This document shows, in pieces, positions 32,274 to 40,435 of a DNA stretch of 41,425 bases. A program made the position numbers and the translations under genes. Each line of letters opens with the position of its first letter. Positions within the stretch are counted from its first letter, which is position 1. The notes under the pieces are model-generated. The model ran no database searches, had not been told where the DNA came from, and worked only from the letters and a program-made list of their open reading frames with translations. The DNA comes from Candidatus Kuenenia stuttgartensis (GTDB taxonomy: Bacteria > Planctomycetota > Planctomycetia > Pirellulales > UBA1268), in assembly GCA_943332855.1 (NCBI GenBank), contig CALQRA010000015.1, forward strand, positions 1 through 41,425, given 5' to 3'.

Positions 32274-33778
32274 GCTCCGCCGGGAAGCGGCGTGGATCGG
32301 GGGTGGCGCTGATCCTCGCCGGGGCGATGGCGGTCGTCTGCGGGCACACCACCTTCGGCGCCGAGCGCCGCCAGCCGAACGTGATCCTGATTCTGATCGA
32401 CGACATGGGGTGGCGCGACGTCGGCTTCATGGGGAACAGCTTCGTCGAGACTCCCGCGCTCGATGCCCTCGCCCGCGGCGGGCTCGTGTTCACGCAGGCG
32501 TACGCGAGCGCCCCGAACTGCGCCCCGACCCGGGCCTGCCTGATGTCGGGGCAGGTGACGCCGCGCCACGGGGTCTACACCGTCGTCGACCCCCGGCAGC
32601 CCCCCGGATCCCCGTGGCACAAGCTGCTGGCGGCGGAGAGCAACAGCGACCTGGCGACGGAGGTGGTGACGATCCCCGAGGCCCTCGGAGGCGCCGGGTA
32701 TGCGACCGCTTTCTTCGGGATGTGGAATCTCGGCCGCGGTCGGCGGGGGCCGACGACCCCCGGCGGCCAGGGATTTGAGACGGTCGTCTTTCCGGAGAAT
32801 CTTGGCTTCGCCAAAGACGCCTATCACGACAATGCCGGGAACTATCTCTCCGACCGGCTCACCGACGAGCTCCTGGCCTTTGTCGAGAAGGAACGCGACC
32901 GCCCCTTCTTTGTTTTCTACGCAGACCACGCCGTCCATGCGCCGTACGACCCGCCCGCCGACCTCGTCGGCAAGTACGAGCGCAAGGGGGAGCGTGACCG
33001 TCGTGACCACGCCGCCTACGCGGCCACGATCGAAGGGGTCGACCGGAACGTCGCCCGGATCGTCGCCACCCTCGACCGGCTCGGCCTCCGGGAGGAGACG
33101 ATCGTCGTCTTCACCTCCGACAACGGCGGCACGCCGCAATTCACGCCACCGCTGCGGGGGAGCAAGGGGCAACTCTACGAGGGGGGGATCCGCGTGCCGA
33201 TGGTCGTGTCGTGGCCGGGGCGCGTGAAGCCGGGCTCGACCGACCTCCCGGTGGCGACGGTCGACCTCTATCCGACCCTCCTCGATCTCTGCCGGGCTGC
33301 AGCCCCGCCGGCTCAACCGCTCGATGGCACGAGCCTGGCTGGTTTCCTCGCCGGCGAGGCGCCCCCAGAACGCGAGCGGCTCTTCTGGCACTTCCCCTGC
33401 TATGTCGGCAAGGCGACGCCGTCGAGCGCTGTTCGCGAGGGGGATTGGAAGCTCGTCGAGTTTTTCGAGGATGGCGGCCATGTCGAGCTTTTCAACCTCC
33501 GCGACGATCCCCACGAGCAGAACGACCTCGCGGCAGCAGAGCCCAAGCGTGCCGACACGCTCACGAAGACCCTGCGAGCCTGGCAGGAGGCGACCGGCGC
33601 CGCGATCCCGAATGCCGTAAACCCGGCCTACGACCCCGCCGCCGTTCGGCCCCGAGGCGGCCCTGGGGCTGGTGGCGGTGGCGGCGGACCGCAGGGGAGC
33701 CGACCGGGGGAAAAGGGAGGCAAGCGGGACGGGGAAGGCCGGCGGCTAGGAGGGAGCGGCCGGAGGGAGGGGGCTTAG
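32270..33778 (+). CDS. Secreted sulfatase with altered GKWH motif
   Basis: About 502 residues from the ATG at 32270, which overlaps the previous TGA (ATGA) and has GGGAGAGG just upstream. Signal peptide: GVALILAGAMAVVCG. The sulfatase fold has LIDDMGW with metal Asp residues, C84-A-P-T-R for formylglycine formation, HAVHAPYD, TSDNGG and GSKGQLYEGGIRVP. The motif that should read GKWH is G-M151-W-N153, so the Lys and His that normally hold the substrate sulfate are missing. The enzyme may be weak, may act on another ester, or may be a binding protein. After residue 450 comes a Gly/Arg/Pro-rich basic tail of about 48 residues. It ends 4 bases inside the convergent permease gene. Confidence 0.88.
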   Translation: MSSAGKRRGSGVALILAGAMAVVCGHTTFGAERRQPNVILILIDDMGWRDVGFMGNSFVETPALDALARGGLVFTQAYASAPNCAPTRACLMSGQVTPRHGVYTVVDPRQPPGSPWHKLLAAESNSDLATEVVTIPEALGGAGYATAFFGMWNLGRGRRGPTTPGGQGFETVVFPENLGFAKDAYHDNAGNYLSDRLTDELLAFVEKERDRPFFVFYADHAVHAPYDPPADLVGKYERKGERDRRDHAAYAATIEGVDRNVARIVATLDRLGLREETIVVFTSDNGGTPQFTPPLRGSKGQLYEGGIRVPMVVSWPGRVKPGSTDLPVATVDLYPTLLDLCRAAAPPAQPLDGTSLAGFLAGEAPPERERLFWHFPCYVGKATPSSAVREGDWKLVEFFEDGGHVELFNLRDDPHEQNDLAAAEPKRADTLTKTLRAWQEATGAAIPNAVNPAYDPAAVRPRGGPGAGGGGGGPQGSRPGEKGGKRDGEGRRLGGSGRREGA

Positions 33779-34722
33779 CCCCGGGGCTCTTCCCAACGGC
33801 GCCGGAGGGCGTCGGCCGCGACCGCGGCAATGATCGCCCCGCCGGTGACGATCCGCTTCAGCGGCTCCGAGGCGCCGAGTTGCGCCAGCCCCGCTTCGAG
33901 CGTGGCCATGACGAGGACCCCGAGGAGGCTCCCGACCACGCTCCCGGTCCCTCCGGAGAGGCTCGTGCCGCCGATCACCACCGCGGCGATCGCGGCCAAT
34001 TCCAGCCCAGCCCCGGCGTTCGGATCGGCGGAGCCGAGCCGGGCGGAGGCAAACACGGCCGCCAGTCCGGCAAGCGCTCCTGAGAGGACGAAGACGGCGA
34101 CGCGCGGCGTGGCGGTGTCGATCCCCGCCAGTCGCACCGCCGGCTCATTGGCGCCGATGGCGACGAGGTGACGGCCGAAGACCGTGCGCGAGAGGATGGC
34201 CTGCGCGGCGATCACGACGATCAGCGCCACCGGCACCGTCGGGGGGATTCCCAGGAGGGGAATTGGCTGCACCAGAGGGCGGATCACTTTCCCGATGAAC
34301 AGGGTCTGGGAACCGCTCACGGCATACGTCAGGCCACGGCAGATCTCGAGGCTCCCGAGCGTAACGAGGAACGACGGGATCCGCAGGCCGACCGTGAGGA
34401 GCCCGGTGGCGAGCCCAGCGCTGGCACCGGTGAGGATCGCCACCGGGATCGCCGCGGCCAGTGGCCAGCCCCCTTGAACGATCGCCACCCCGAGGACGGC
34501 GCCGGCCAGGGCCATCACCGATCCGACGGAGAGATCGATTCCGCCGGCAATGATCACGAGCGTCATCCCGGCGGCGACGACGGCCAAGCCCGGCAGACGG
34601 CCGGCGACGGTGGTCAGCGTCGCCATGGAGAGGAACCGCTCGGCGAGCATCCCGAACAGCGCCACGAGGCTCAGCCACACGAGCACGAGCACGCCCCATT
34701 CCCCGAGTCTGGTCCGGTTCAT
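33775..34722 (-). CDS. CUT2-family sugar ABC transporter permease, RbsC-like
   Basis: 315 residues, almost all hydrophobic, with eight to ten helices. The late segment AIAAVVIGGTSLSGGTGSVVGSLLG is the characteristic conserved loop of the BPD_transp_2 permeases that serve ribose, xylose, galactose and related sugars; GGIDLSVGSVMALAG is the matching first-half motif. The start ATG at 34722 overlaps the TGA of the ATPase gene (ATGA). It is the last gene of the operon substrate-binding protein, ATPase, permease. As usual for CUT2 systems one permease probably forms a homodimer. The stop overlaps the sulfatase stop by 4 bases on the opposite strand, so the two transcripts meet here. The exact sugar is unknown. 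Confidence 0.92.
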   Translation of the reverse strand: MNRTRLGEWGVLVLVWLSLVALFGMLAERFLSMATLTTVAGRLPGLAVVAAGMTLVIIAGGIDLSVGSVMALAGAVLGVAIVQGGWPLAAAIPVAILTGASAGLATGLLTVGLRIPSFLVTLGSLEICRGLTYAVSGSQTLFIGKVIRPLVQPIPLLGIPPTVPVALIVVIAAQAILSRTVFGRHLVAIGANEPAVRLAGIDTATPRVAVFVLSGALAGLAAVFASARLGSADPNAGAGLELAAIAAVVIGGTSLSGGTGSVVGSLLGVLVMATLEAGLAQLGASEPLKRIVTGGAIIAAVAADALRRRWEEPRG

Positions 34723-36269
34723 CGTCGCGTGCTCCCTGGCTGCTCGGTGTCGTCCCCTGCCGCGACAGTCTCACGCCCGGCGCTGCCGAAGGCTGCCGCC
34801 GTCACTGCTGCGTCGCTCCATCCGTGCTGAAACTCCGCCACGATCCGCCCCTCCGCCATGACGAGGACCCGGTCGCAGACAGCCCGCAGTTCGGCCAGCT
34901 CTCCCGATGCCAGCAGCACGCCGCCGCCACGATCGACGAACTCCCGGAGGAGACGGTGGATCGTCCCCTTCGCAGCCGCGTCGACGCCGCGCGTTGGCTC
35001 GTCGCACAACAGCACCCGGCAGCCGGCCGCGAGCCAGCGCCCCAACACCACCTTCTGCTGGTTCCCGCCGGAGAGCTCGCCGACCGGCTGCTCGACCGAG
35101 GTGCAGTCGACCTCCACCCGTGTCCGGATCTCCTCGGCCGCTTCCCGCTCTGCAGCCCAATCGATCCAGCCGCCCCGGGCCCGGGGCTGGCCCGGCAGGA
35201 GGAGGGCGTTGACCCGCATCGATTGGCCGAGGAGGAGGCCGTCGTGGCGGCGGTCCTCCGGAAGCATGCCGATTCCGGCGGCCACGGCCGCGCGGGGGGA
35301 GTGGAATCGCCTCGCGTGGCCGGCGCCGATCTGGACGCTCCCTGCCGCGGCGGGGTCTGCGCCAAAAATTGCCCGCAGCAGTTCGGTGCGGCCGGCGCCG
35401 ACAAGCCCCGCGAGACCCACCACTTCGCCGGCGTGGACGTCGAGGCTCACGTTCCGCACCCGGCTCCCGCGCTCGAGCCCGGCGACGGCCAGAACGATGT
35501 CTCCAGTGGGGGGCGACGCGGCGGCCGAGCCCTGCGGCGATGGACGCCCCGACATCTCCTCGATCAGCCGCTCCGGGGCGACGTTCCCCCCGAGATGCTC
35601 GGCGACGAAGCGACCATCGCGAAGCACGCTCACGCGGCTGGCGATGCGTGGGAGCTCGTCGAGGCGGTGGGTGACGGAGACGACCGCCACCCCCTCGCGC
35701 ACGAGTCGGCGAACGTGCTCAAAGAGGAGATCGCTCTCCCGCGCCGAAAGTGCCGCGGTCGGCTCGTCGAGAATCAGGACGCGCAAGCGCCGATCGAGGG
35801 CGCGGGCGATCTCGATGAGCTGACGCTGGCCGACCCCGAGCCGGGAAAGCGCCATCCGCGGGGGGAGATCTCCCAGCCCGACGCGCGACAGCGCCACGCC
35901 GGCCCGGCGGTCGAGCTCCGCCAGGTCGAGCAGCCCGAAGCGGGCGGGGAGCCGATCGAGGAACAGATTCTCGGCGAGGCTCATGCCGGGAAAGAGGTTC
36001 ATCTCCTGGAGCACCATCACGACGCCCGCCCCCTCCGCCGCCGCTCGCGAGCGGGGAGCGTAGGGGAGATCCCCCAGGGTCATCGCTCCGGCGTCGGCCC
36101 GGATCAGGCCCCCCAGGATCGCGGCCAGGGTCGATTTTCCCGCGCCGTTGGAGCCCATCAGAACATGGACCTCCCCCGCCTCCAGCTCGAGTGAGACCTC
36201 GCGGAGAACCGGCACCGACCAGGCCTTCGAGAGCCCCGCGGCGCGGAGCACGACCGGGCCGGCGCTCAT
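34719..36269 (-). CDS. CUT2-family sugar ABC transporter ATPase, RbsA-like
   Basis: 516 residues with two fused ABC domains, as in RbsA, MglA or XylG. First domain: Walker A GSNGAGKST, Walker B LILDEPTAAL and the D-loop after it. Second domain: a Walker-A-like GLVGAGRTE, lacking the Lys as usual for this family, the signature LSGGNQQKVVLG and Walker B LLCDEPTRGVD. ATP hydrolysis thus occurs mainly at one site. The ATG at 36269 precedes VLRAAGLSKAWSVPVL and overlaps the stop of the binding-protein gene; longer upstream reading is shadow sequence. The stop overlaps the permease start. It energises sugar uptake with the permease. Confidence 0.92.
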   Translation of the reverse strand: MSAGPVVLRAAGLSKAWSVPVLREVSLELEAGEVHVLMGSNGAGKSTLAAILGGLIRADAGAMTLGDLPYAPRSRAAAEGAGVVMVLQEMNLFPGMSLAENLFLDRLPARFGLLDLAELDRRAGVALSRVGLGDLPPRMALSRLGVGQRQLIEIARALDRRLRVLILDEPTAALSARESDLLFEHVRRLVREGVAVVSVTHRLDELPRIASRVSVLRDGRFVAEHLGGNVAPERLIEEMSGRPSPQGSAAASPPTGDIVLAVAGLERGSRVRNVSLDVHAGEVVGLAGLVGAGRTELLRAIFGADPAAAGSVQIGAGHARRFHSPRAAVAAGIGMLPEDRRHDGLLLGQSMRVNALLLPGQPRARGGWIDWAAEREAAEEIRTRVEVDCTSVEQPVGELSGGNQQKVVLGRWLAAGCRVLLCDEPTRGVDAAAKGTIHRLLREFVDRGGGVLLASGELAELRAVCDRVLVMAEGRIVAEFQHGWSDAAVTAAAFGSAGRETVAAGDDTEQPGSTRR

Positions 36270-37246
36270 GGCGTGCCCGTGGCGAGATCGACGGGGGTCG
36301 TCCGATCCTCTGGTGCCGCGGCGCCGGCGAGGATCTCGAGGGCCGCCTCGATCCCCGCGACGGCGAGCCGGTCGCCATGCTGGTCGACGGTGACGGCCAG
36401 CCGGCCGTCGGCGAGGAGCGGCGCGACGGCGGGGATGTTGTCGAAGCCGGAGAGGAGGACCTTCCGCCCCGAGGCCTCGATCGCCGCGGCCGCGCCGAGC
36501 GCCATGCTGTCGTTGGCGCAGAGGATCGCGGCCAGGGCGGGATGCTCCGCCAGCAAGCTTGCGGCGATACCGTTGGCCTTCTCCATCTCCCACTGTCCGC
36601 TCTGCCGGGCGACGATCCGCAGGCTGGCGGCGGTGGCAGCATCCTCGAGCCCGAGGGCACGCTGCTGGCCGTTGAAGGCCGTCACGATCCCCTCGATGAT
36701 CGCCACTTCGGCCCCGGCTTCGAGCCTGGCCGCGACCGCCTCACCCGCAAGGCGCGCCCCCGCGCGGTTGTCGGGGCCGACGAACGGAGCGGCCAGGTCC
36801 GACTCGACGAGCACGGCGGGGTCGAGGCGGTTGTCGATGTTGATGACGACGACGCCGGCGTCGGCGGCGCGCTTCAGCGCCGGGACGACGGCCTTGGAAT
36901 CGGCCGGGGCAATGACGATCGCCGCCACGCCGCGGGCCACCATCTGCTCAATGAGCGTGACCTGCTCGGAGACGTCGGTTTCGTTGCGCATCCCGTTGAC
37001 AATCAGCTCGTAGCGGTCGCTCCGGCCGGCCTGATGGGCCCGGGCCCCGTCGGCCATCGTCGCGAAGAACTCGTTGGCGAGCGACTTCATCACCAGCGCA
37101 ACTCGTGGCCTACCGTCGGCCTTCGTGCCGGCGGTGCCCCCCGGTCCGCCGGGACGGGCGCACCCCACGAGGGCGAAGAGCGCCAGCAGGAGCGGGAGGA
37201 TCATGGTCGTGGGGCGGAGCCCCGGTGTCGCGCTGACTCGCCTCAT
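36266..37246 (-). CDS. Sugar-binding lipoprotein of the CUT2 importer
   Basis: 326 residues from the ATG at 37246. The N-terminus RRVSATPGLRPTTMILPLLLALFALVGC is split here by helix and lipobox: LVGC gives the acylated Cys, so the protein is a lipoprotein. The mature chain matches the periplasmic-binding-protein type I fold of the Peripla_BP_4 group: PRVALVMKSLANEFFATM at the first strand, GVAAIVIAPADSKAVVPAL, VVVINIDNRLD and ILCANDSMALGAAAAIE. These bind ribose, galactose, inositol or related polyols. The first gene of the operon, it is divergent from the HEXXH gene with a 101-base gap. The operon has no repressor beside it. Confidence 0.9.
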   Translation of the reverse strand: MRRVSATPGLRPTTMILPLLLALFALVGCARPGGPGGTAGTKADGRPRVALVMKSLANEFFATMADGARAHQAGRSDRYELIVNGMRNETDVSEQVTLIEQMVARGVAAIVIAPADSKAVVPALKRAADAGVVVINIDNRLDPAVLVESDLAAPFVGPDNRAGARLAGEAVAARLEAGAEVAIIEGIVTAFNGQQRALGLEDAATAASLRIVARQSGQWEMEKANGIAASLLAEHPALAAILCANDSMALGAAAAIEASGRKVLLSGFDNIPAVAPLLADGRLAVTVDQHGDRLAVAGIEAALEILAGAAAPEDRTTPVDLATGTP

Positions 37247-37347
37247 CGCCGCTGCCCTCCCGGTGAACTGTCCCTCCTGCCACCAGAGCGTTCTACTACG
37301 GCCGGCCATCCCCGGGCGAGTCCCCGTGTTTTCTGGAGTGTTCCCTC

Positions 37348-38349
37348 ATGCGTGTGTCGTTCTCGGTGGGTGTGGTGGTCGCCGTGGTGGCCCTCGTGAA
37401 CCTGGCTCTCCCACACGCGGCTGCCGAGGGGCTGCCGCTCGGCGGGGGGAGCGGGCTGGTGTTTGCGACGGCCGCGGAGGGGCGCGAGGTCGTCGCCACC
37501 GAGGATGAGTTCACGGCGCGGATGAGCCCCTTTGACCGCCAGGCCCGGCTCAAATCGGCCGGTCCGGTGAGCAGCGCCGAGCACCGGGCGTTCGCCGCGC
37601 GGAGCGTGCTGGAGTGGGGTGACCGTGACCGACGCGCGATCACCGGAGCGATGCGCGGGCTCGAGGCCCGGTTCAAAGAGCTCGGCGTCCGGTTCCCCGA
37701 CCGGGTCCTCCTCGTCAAGACCAGCGGCGACGAGGAGGGGGGCGCTGCCTACACCCGCGGCACGGCGATCATGCTTCCGGCGAAGGTCCTCGGCAGTACC
37801 ACGCCCGTTCTCCGCCGGCTTCTGTGTCACGAGCTGTTTCATGTCCTCTCCCGCAGCCGGCCGGCCCTGCGGGAGAAGCTCTACGCTTCGATCGGGTTCC
37901 AGCCCTGCGGCGACGTCGTCCTGCCGGGTGACCTCGAGGGCCGCCGGATCACCAATCCAGACGCTCCGCTGTTTGATCACTGCATCCGGGTCACGGTCGA
38001 CGGGGTCGAGCGGTCGATGGTGCCGGTGCTCTGGTCGCGGACGGCCACATACGACGCGAAAGCGGGGAAGGCCTTTTTCGACACGATGGAGTTTCGGCTC
38101 CTCGCGGTGCGCCTCGAGGGGGACCCCTCCCGCGGCGTGCCCGAGGTCGATGATGCGGGTGAACCGATCATGACCAAACCTGAGGGGGCGGTGGGATTCT
38201 TCGAACAGGTGGGAAGGAACACCGGCTATCTGATCCACCCGGAGGAGATCCTCGCCGACAACTTCGAGCTGCTCGTCGCTGCTGACCGGCGGCCGCCAAA
38301 CCCGGAGATTGTCCGGCGCCTGGGGGAGATTCTCGGGGCTGCGGAGTGA
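37348..38349 (+). CDS. Secreted HEXXH protein, possible zinc metallopeptidase
   Basis: 333 residues with a signal peptide (FSVGVVVAVVALVNLALPHAAA). No named family is recognised. H161-E-L-F-H165 within LLCHELFHVLSR is a zincin-type HEXXH motif in a plausible helix. Far downstream HPEEILADNFELL (E299 or E300, with D304 and N305) would suit a gluzincin third ligand, spaced about 135 residues away as in some zincins. The region between has beta strands with TYDAKAGKAFFDTMEFRLLAV. It may be a peptidase, or a binding protein that kept the fold. It stands alone, divergent from the sugar importer. A perfect hairpin follows at 38440. Confidence 0.55.
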   Translation: MRVSFSVGVVVAVVALVNLALPHAAAEGLPLGGGSGLVFATAAEGREVVATEDEFTARMSPFDRQARLKSAGPVSSAEHRAFAARSVLEWGDRDRRAITGAMRGLEARFKELGVRFPDRVLLVKTSGDEEGGAAYTRGTAIMLPAKVLGSTTPVLRRLLCHELFHVLSRSRPALREKLYASIGFQPCGDVVLPGDLEGRRITNPDAPLFDHCIRVTVDGVERSMVPVLWSRTATYDAKAGKAFFDTMEFRLLAVRLEGDPSRGVPEVDDAGEPIMTKPEGAVGFFEQVGRNTGYLIHPEEILADNFELLVAADRRPPNPEIVRRLGEILGAAE

Positions 38350-38439
38350 AGCCTCCGGCTCACGCTTGCGGGGGGAATCAGGGTTTGTACGGAACTTTTC
38401 CTCTATCGTAGCGTTGAAGCCACCTCGCCTCGATTCGAA

Positions 38440-38459
38440 CCCCCGGGCAGTCCCGGGGG
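38440..38459. terminator. Perfect 8-bp hairpin in the gap before the LuxR-type gene
   Basis: CCCCCGGG at 38440-38447 pairs with CCCGGGGG at 38452-38459 around a CAGT loop, 90 bases after the HEXXH gene. G residues and not T follow, so if it terminates transcription it would need Rho. A stabiliser or a regulatory leader for the LuxR-type gene is also possible. Confidence 0.35.
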
Positions 38460-38538
38460 GGGGGCCCAGACCAGACGATGCTCTTTCCCCACGTGTTGCG
38501 GGACAACCCGACGCGCGTGGCACGGATGCCCCGACACC

Positions 38539-39174
38539 ATGGATCTGCAGATATCCCTCTCCGTCGCCCACCCCAGTGACCTCCTCCGTGCCGGTCTGAT
38601 CGCGATCGCGGCCGGCGATGGGATCGTGATCGCCGGGTGTTATCGCGATGCCGAAGGGGCGATCGGCGGGATTGCGGCGTCGCGCTCCGCTGTGGCGCTG
38701 ATCGACAGCGCCCTCCCCTTCCCGGATGGCTTCACGGTCGCCAGGCAGGTGCTCGATCAAACCCCCGGAATCGCTGTCGTGATCATCAGCCCCGCGGCCG
38801 ACACGACCCATCTGGCCCGGGCGCGGGCAGCCGGGGCGGTCAACTGCATCGCCGAGAGCTGCAGCGCCTCGGAGCTCCTGGCGACGATCCGCAACGCCGC
38901 GCTGGGACGGGCCCCGCAGCCCCCCGAGCCATTCGCGGTTGTGACTGCCCGGTTGGCTGCCAGCGGCCCGGACGGAGCCGATCGCCATCTGACGCTCCGC
39001 GAGCGGCAAGTGCTGCGCCATCTGGCTTACGGCTTGAGCAACGACGAGATCGGCGCGGCGCTGGGAATTGGGCTGGAGACGGTGAAGACGCACGTCCACA
39101 AGCTGTTGCGGAAGATGTCGATGCGCGACCGCACCCAAGCGGCGGTATGGGCGGTCAAGAACGGCGTCGTGTGA
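38539..39174 (+). CDS. LuxR-type response regulator with atypical receiver
   Basis: 211 residues. Residues 5-125 keep the shape of a response-regulator receiver: ALIDSALPFPDG holds a candidate phospho-acceptor Asp, VVIISP has the Ser/Thr position, and ARAAGAVNCI matches the later strand. The acidic pair that should open the domain reads AH in LSVAHPSD, and the conserved Lys position reads Glu or Ala in CIAESC. Classical phosphorylation is thus doubtful. Residues about 145-205 are a normal LuxR/FixJ helix-turn-helix (LTLRERQVLRHLAYGLSNDE, then GLETVKTHVHKLLRKM). No histidine kinase is nearby. It might respond to another ligand or act constitutively. Its target could be any divergent operon here. 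Confidence 0.85.
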   Translation: MDLQISLSVAHPSDLLRAGLIAIAAGDGIVIAGCYRDAEGAIGGIAASRSAVALIDSALPFPDGFTVARQVLDQTPGIAVVIISPAADTTHLARARAAGAVNCIAESCSASELLATIRNAALGRAPQPPEPFAVVTARLAASGPDGADRHLTLRERQVLRHLAYGLSNDEIGAALGIGLETVKTHVHKLLRKMSMRDRTQAAVWAVKNGVV

Positions 39175-39191
39175 AGGATCGCGGCGCCGGG

Positions 39192-40289
39192 TCAGACCTT
39201 CTCGAGCTTCGTGACTCGTCCGGTGGCGACCCACTCCGCCACGAAGATGTCGCCGGCGGGGGTGAAGCAGGCGTCGTGCGGGTGAACGAACTCGCCGTCG
39301 ACCCACTTGTCGGGCTGGCCGCGGAGGTTCTCCACCGTCCCGAGCCGTGCGACCGCTTCGCCGAGCTTCGCCACCGGCTTGTTGTCGGGCCCGAGGAGGG
39401 TGACACAGGCCTTCAATTCCGGGACGACGAGGAGATCCTTCCAGCTGTCGATGTTGGCTGGCAGCCCGAAGCCGGGAAGCGTCTCCTGGTAGACACCCTC
39501 CATCGAGAACACCTGGAGCGTGTCGTGGGCCCGATCGGTGACGACGATCGTCGGCGCACGCCCCGGCCGGCGGTCGACCCACAGCCCATGGGCGGTGTTG
39601 AACGTCCCCTGGCCGTCGCCAGCGCCGCCGAAGCAGCTGACCCAGTTTGCATCCTTGTCGTAGCGGTGGATCTTGAAGGTGCCGTAGCCATCGGCGAGGA
39701 GGAAGCCGCCGTCATCGAGGAAGGCGACGTTCGTCGGCAGGAAACCCTCGCGCGTCCAGGTCGCGGTCGTCGAGACATCCTCACCGGCCGCGTAGCATCC
39801 CGACTCCATCGGAGCCTTGCGGTACCACACCGTCTCGCCGTCGAGGGTCAGCTTGGCGAACGCCTTCACCTGCTGATAGCCGCAGACATAGAGGAACTCC
39901 CCTTCCCCCTCCTTCCGAACCTCGATGCCGTGGCCCCCTCCCTGGAACTGGCTGCCAAAGGCACGGATGAACGTCCCGGCGGGGTCGAAGACGAAGATCG
40001 CCGGGTGGTCCTTCTGCTCCTTCCGCCCCTCGTGGATGACGTACAGATTCCCCGTGCCATCGACGGCGACATTGTGGGTCGTCTGCCAGGTGTAGCGGTC
40101 GGGGAGTTGCGGGAAGTGATGCTTGACGCGGAAGGTGTGCTCCCCGGAGCCGATGATCGTCTCCTTCCCCGCCTGGCGCACCCGGGCCAGGGCCGGGGTG
40201 GCTGCCGCGGCGGCAGCGCCGAGCGCGAGGGCGCCGGTGAATCCACGGCGGGAGAGACGCGACGGCGTGGATGAACGGTCAGACGGCAT
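39192..40289 (-). CDS. Tat-exported NHL-type propeller protein
   Basis: 365 residues from the ATG at 40289. SRRGFTGALALGAAAAAATPALA is split as a twin-arginine motif and hydrophobic part, so export in folded form is likely. The body has NHL-type beta-propeller blades: HNVAVDGTGNLYVIHEG, GFLPTNVAFLDDGGFLLADG, NTAHGLWVDRR and VHPHDACFTPAGDIFVAEW, each ending in an N-V-A or H-D-A pattern. This is the group annotated as peptidyl-alpha-hydroxyglycine alpha-amidating lyase-like or NHL repeat protein in planctomycetes. A lyase role needs His/Tyr metal sites that are only partly seen, so no reaction is claimed. The gene follows the DUF1501 gene after 146 bases on the same strand and may share its transcript. 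Confidence 0.8.
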   Translation of the reverse strand: MPSDRSSTPSRLSRRGFTGALALGAAAAAATPALARVRQAGKETIIGSGEHTFRVKHHFPQLPDRYTWQTTHNVAVDGTGNLYVIHEGRKEQKDHPAIFVFDPAGTFIRAFGSQFQGGGHGIEVRKEGEGEFLYVCGYQQVKAFAKLTLDGETVWYRKAPMESGCYAAGEDVSTTATWTREGFLPTNVAFLDDGGFLLADGYGTFKIHRYDKDANWVSCFGGAGDGQGTFNTAHGLWVDRRPGRAPTIVVTDRAHDTLQVFSMEGVYQETLPGFGLPANIDSWKDLLVVPELKACVTLLGPDNKPVAKLGEAVARLGTVENLRGQPDKWVDGEFVHPHDACFTPAGDIFVAEWVATGRVTKLEKV

Positions 40290-40435
40290 GGTCGAGGCTC
40301 CGGACGTGGATGAAGAGGGGGCCGGGAAAGCGCGGAAGGAGACGCAGACCCTGCGCTCCTCGAGATCCCCCGCCCAAGTTTTAATGCCCAGATGACGGGC
40401 CGCCAAGCGGCAGCGGAAGTCGGGTGCCCGGCCGA

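Noticed and set aside
34719..36593. Longer version of the sugar ABC ATPase starting at 36593
   Set aside because: The extra residues are a frame-shifted reading of the binding-protein gene; the ATG at 36269 precedes the ABC fold and overlaps the upstream stop.
38431..38460. CGATTCGAACCCCCG looks like the T-arm of a tRNA gene
   Set aside because: The bases on either side of the TTCGAA loop do not pair as a 5-bp stem on either strand and no acceptor or anticodon arm is found.
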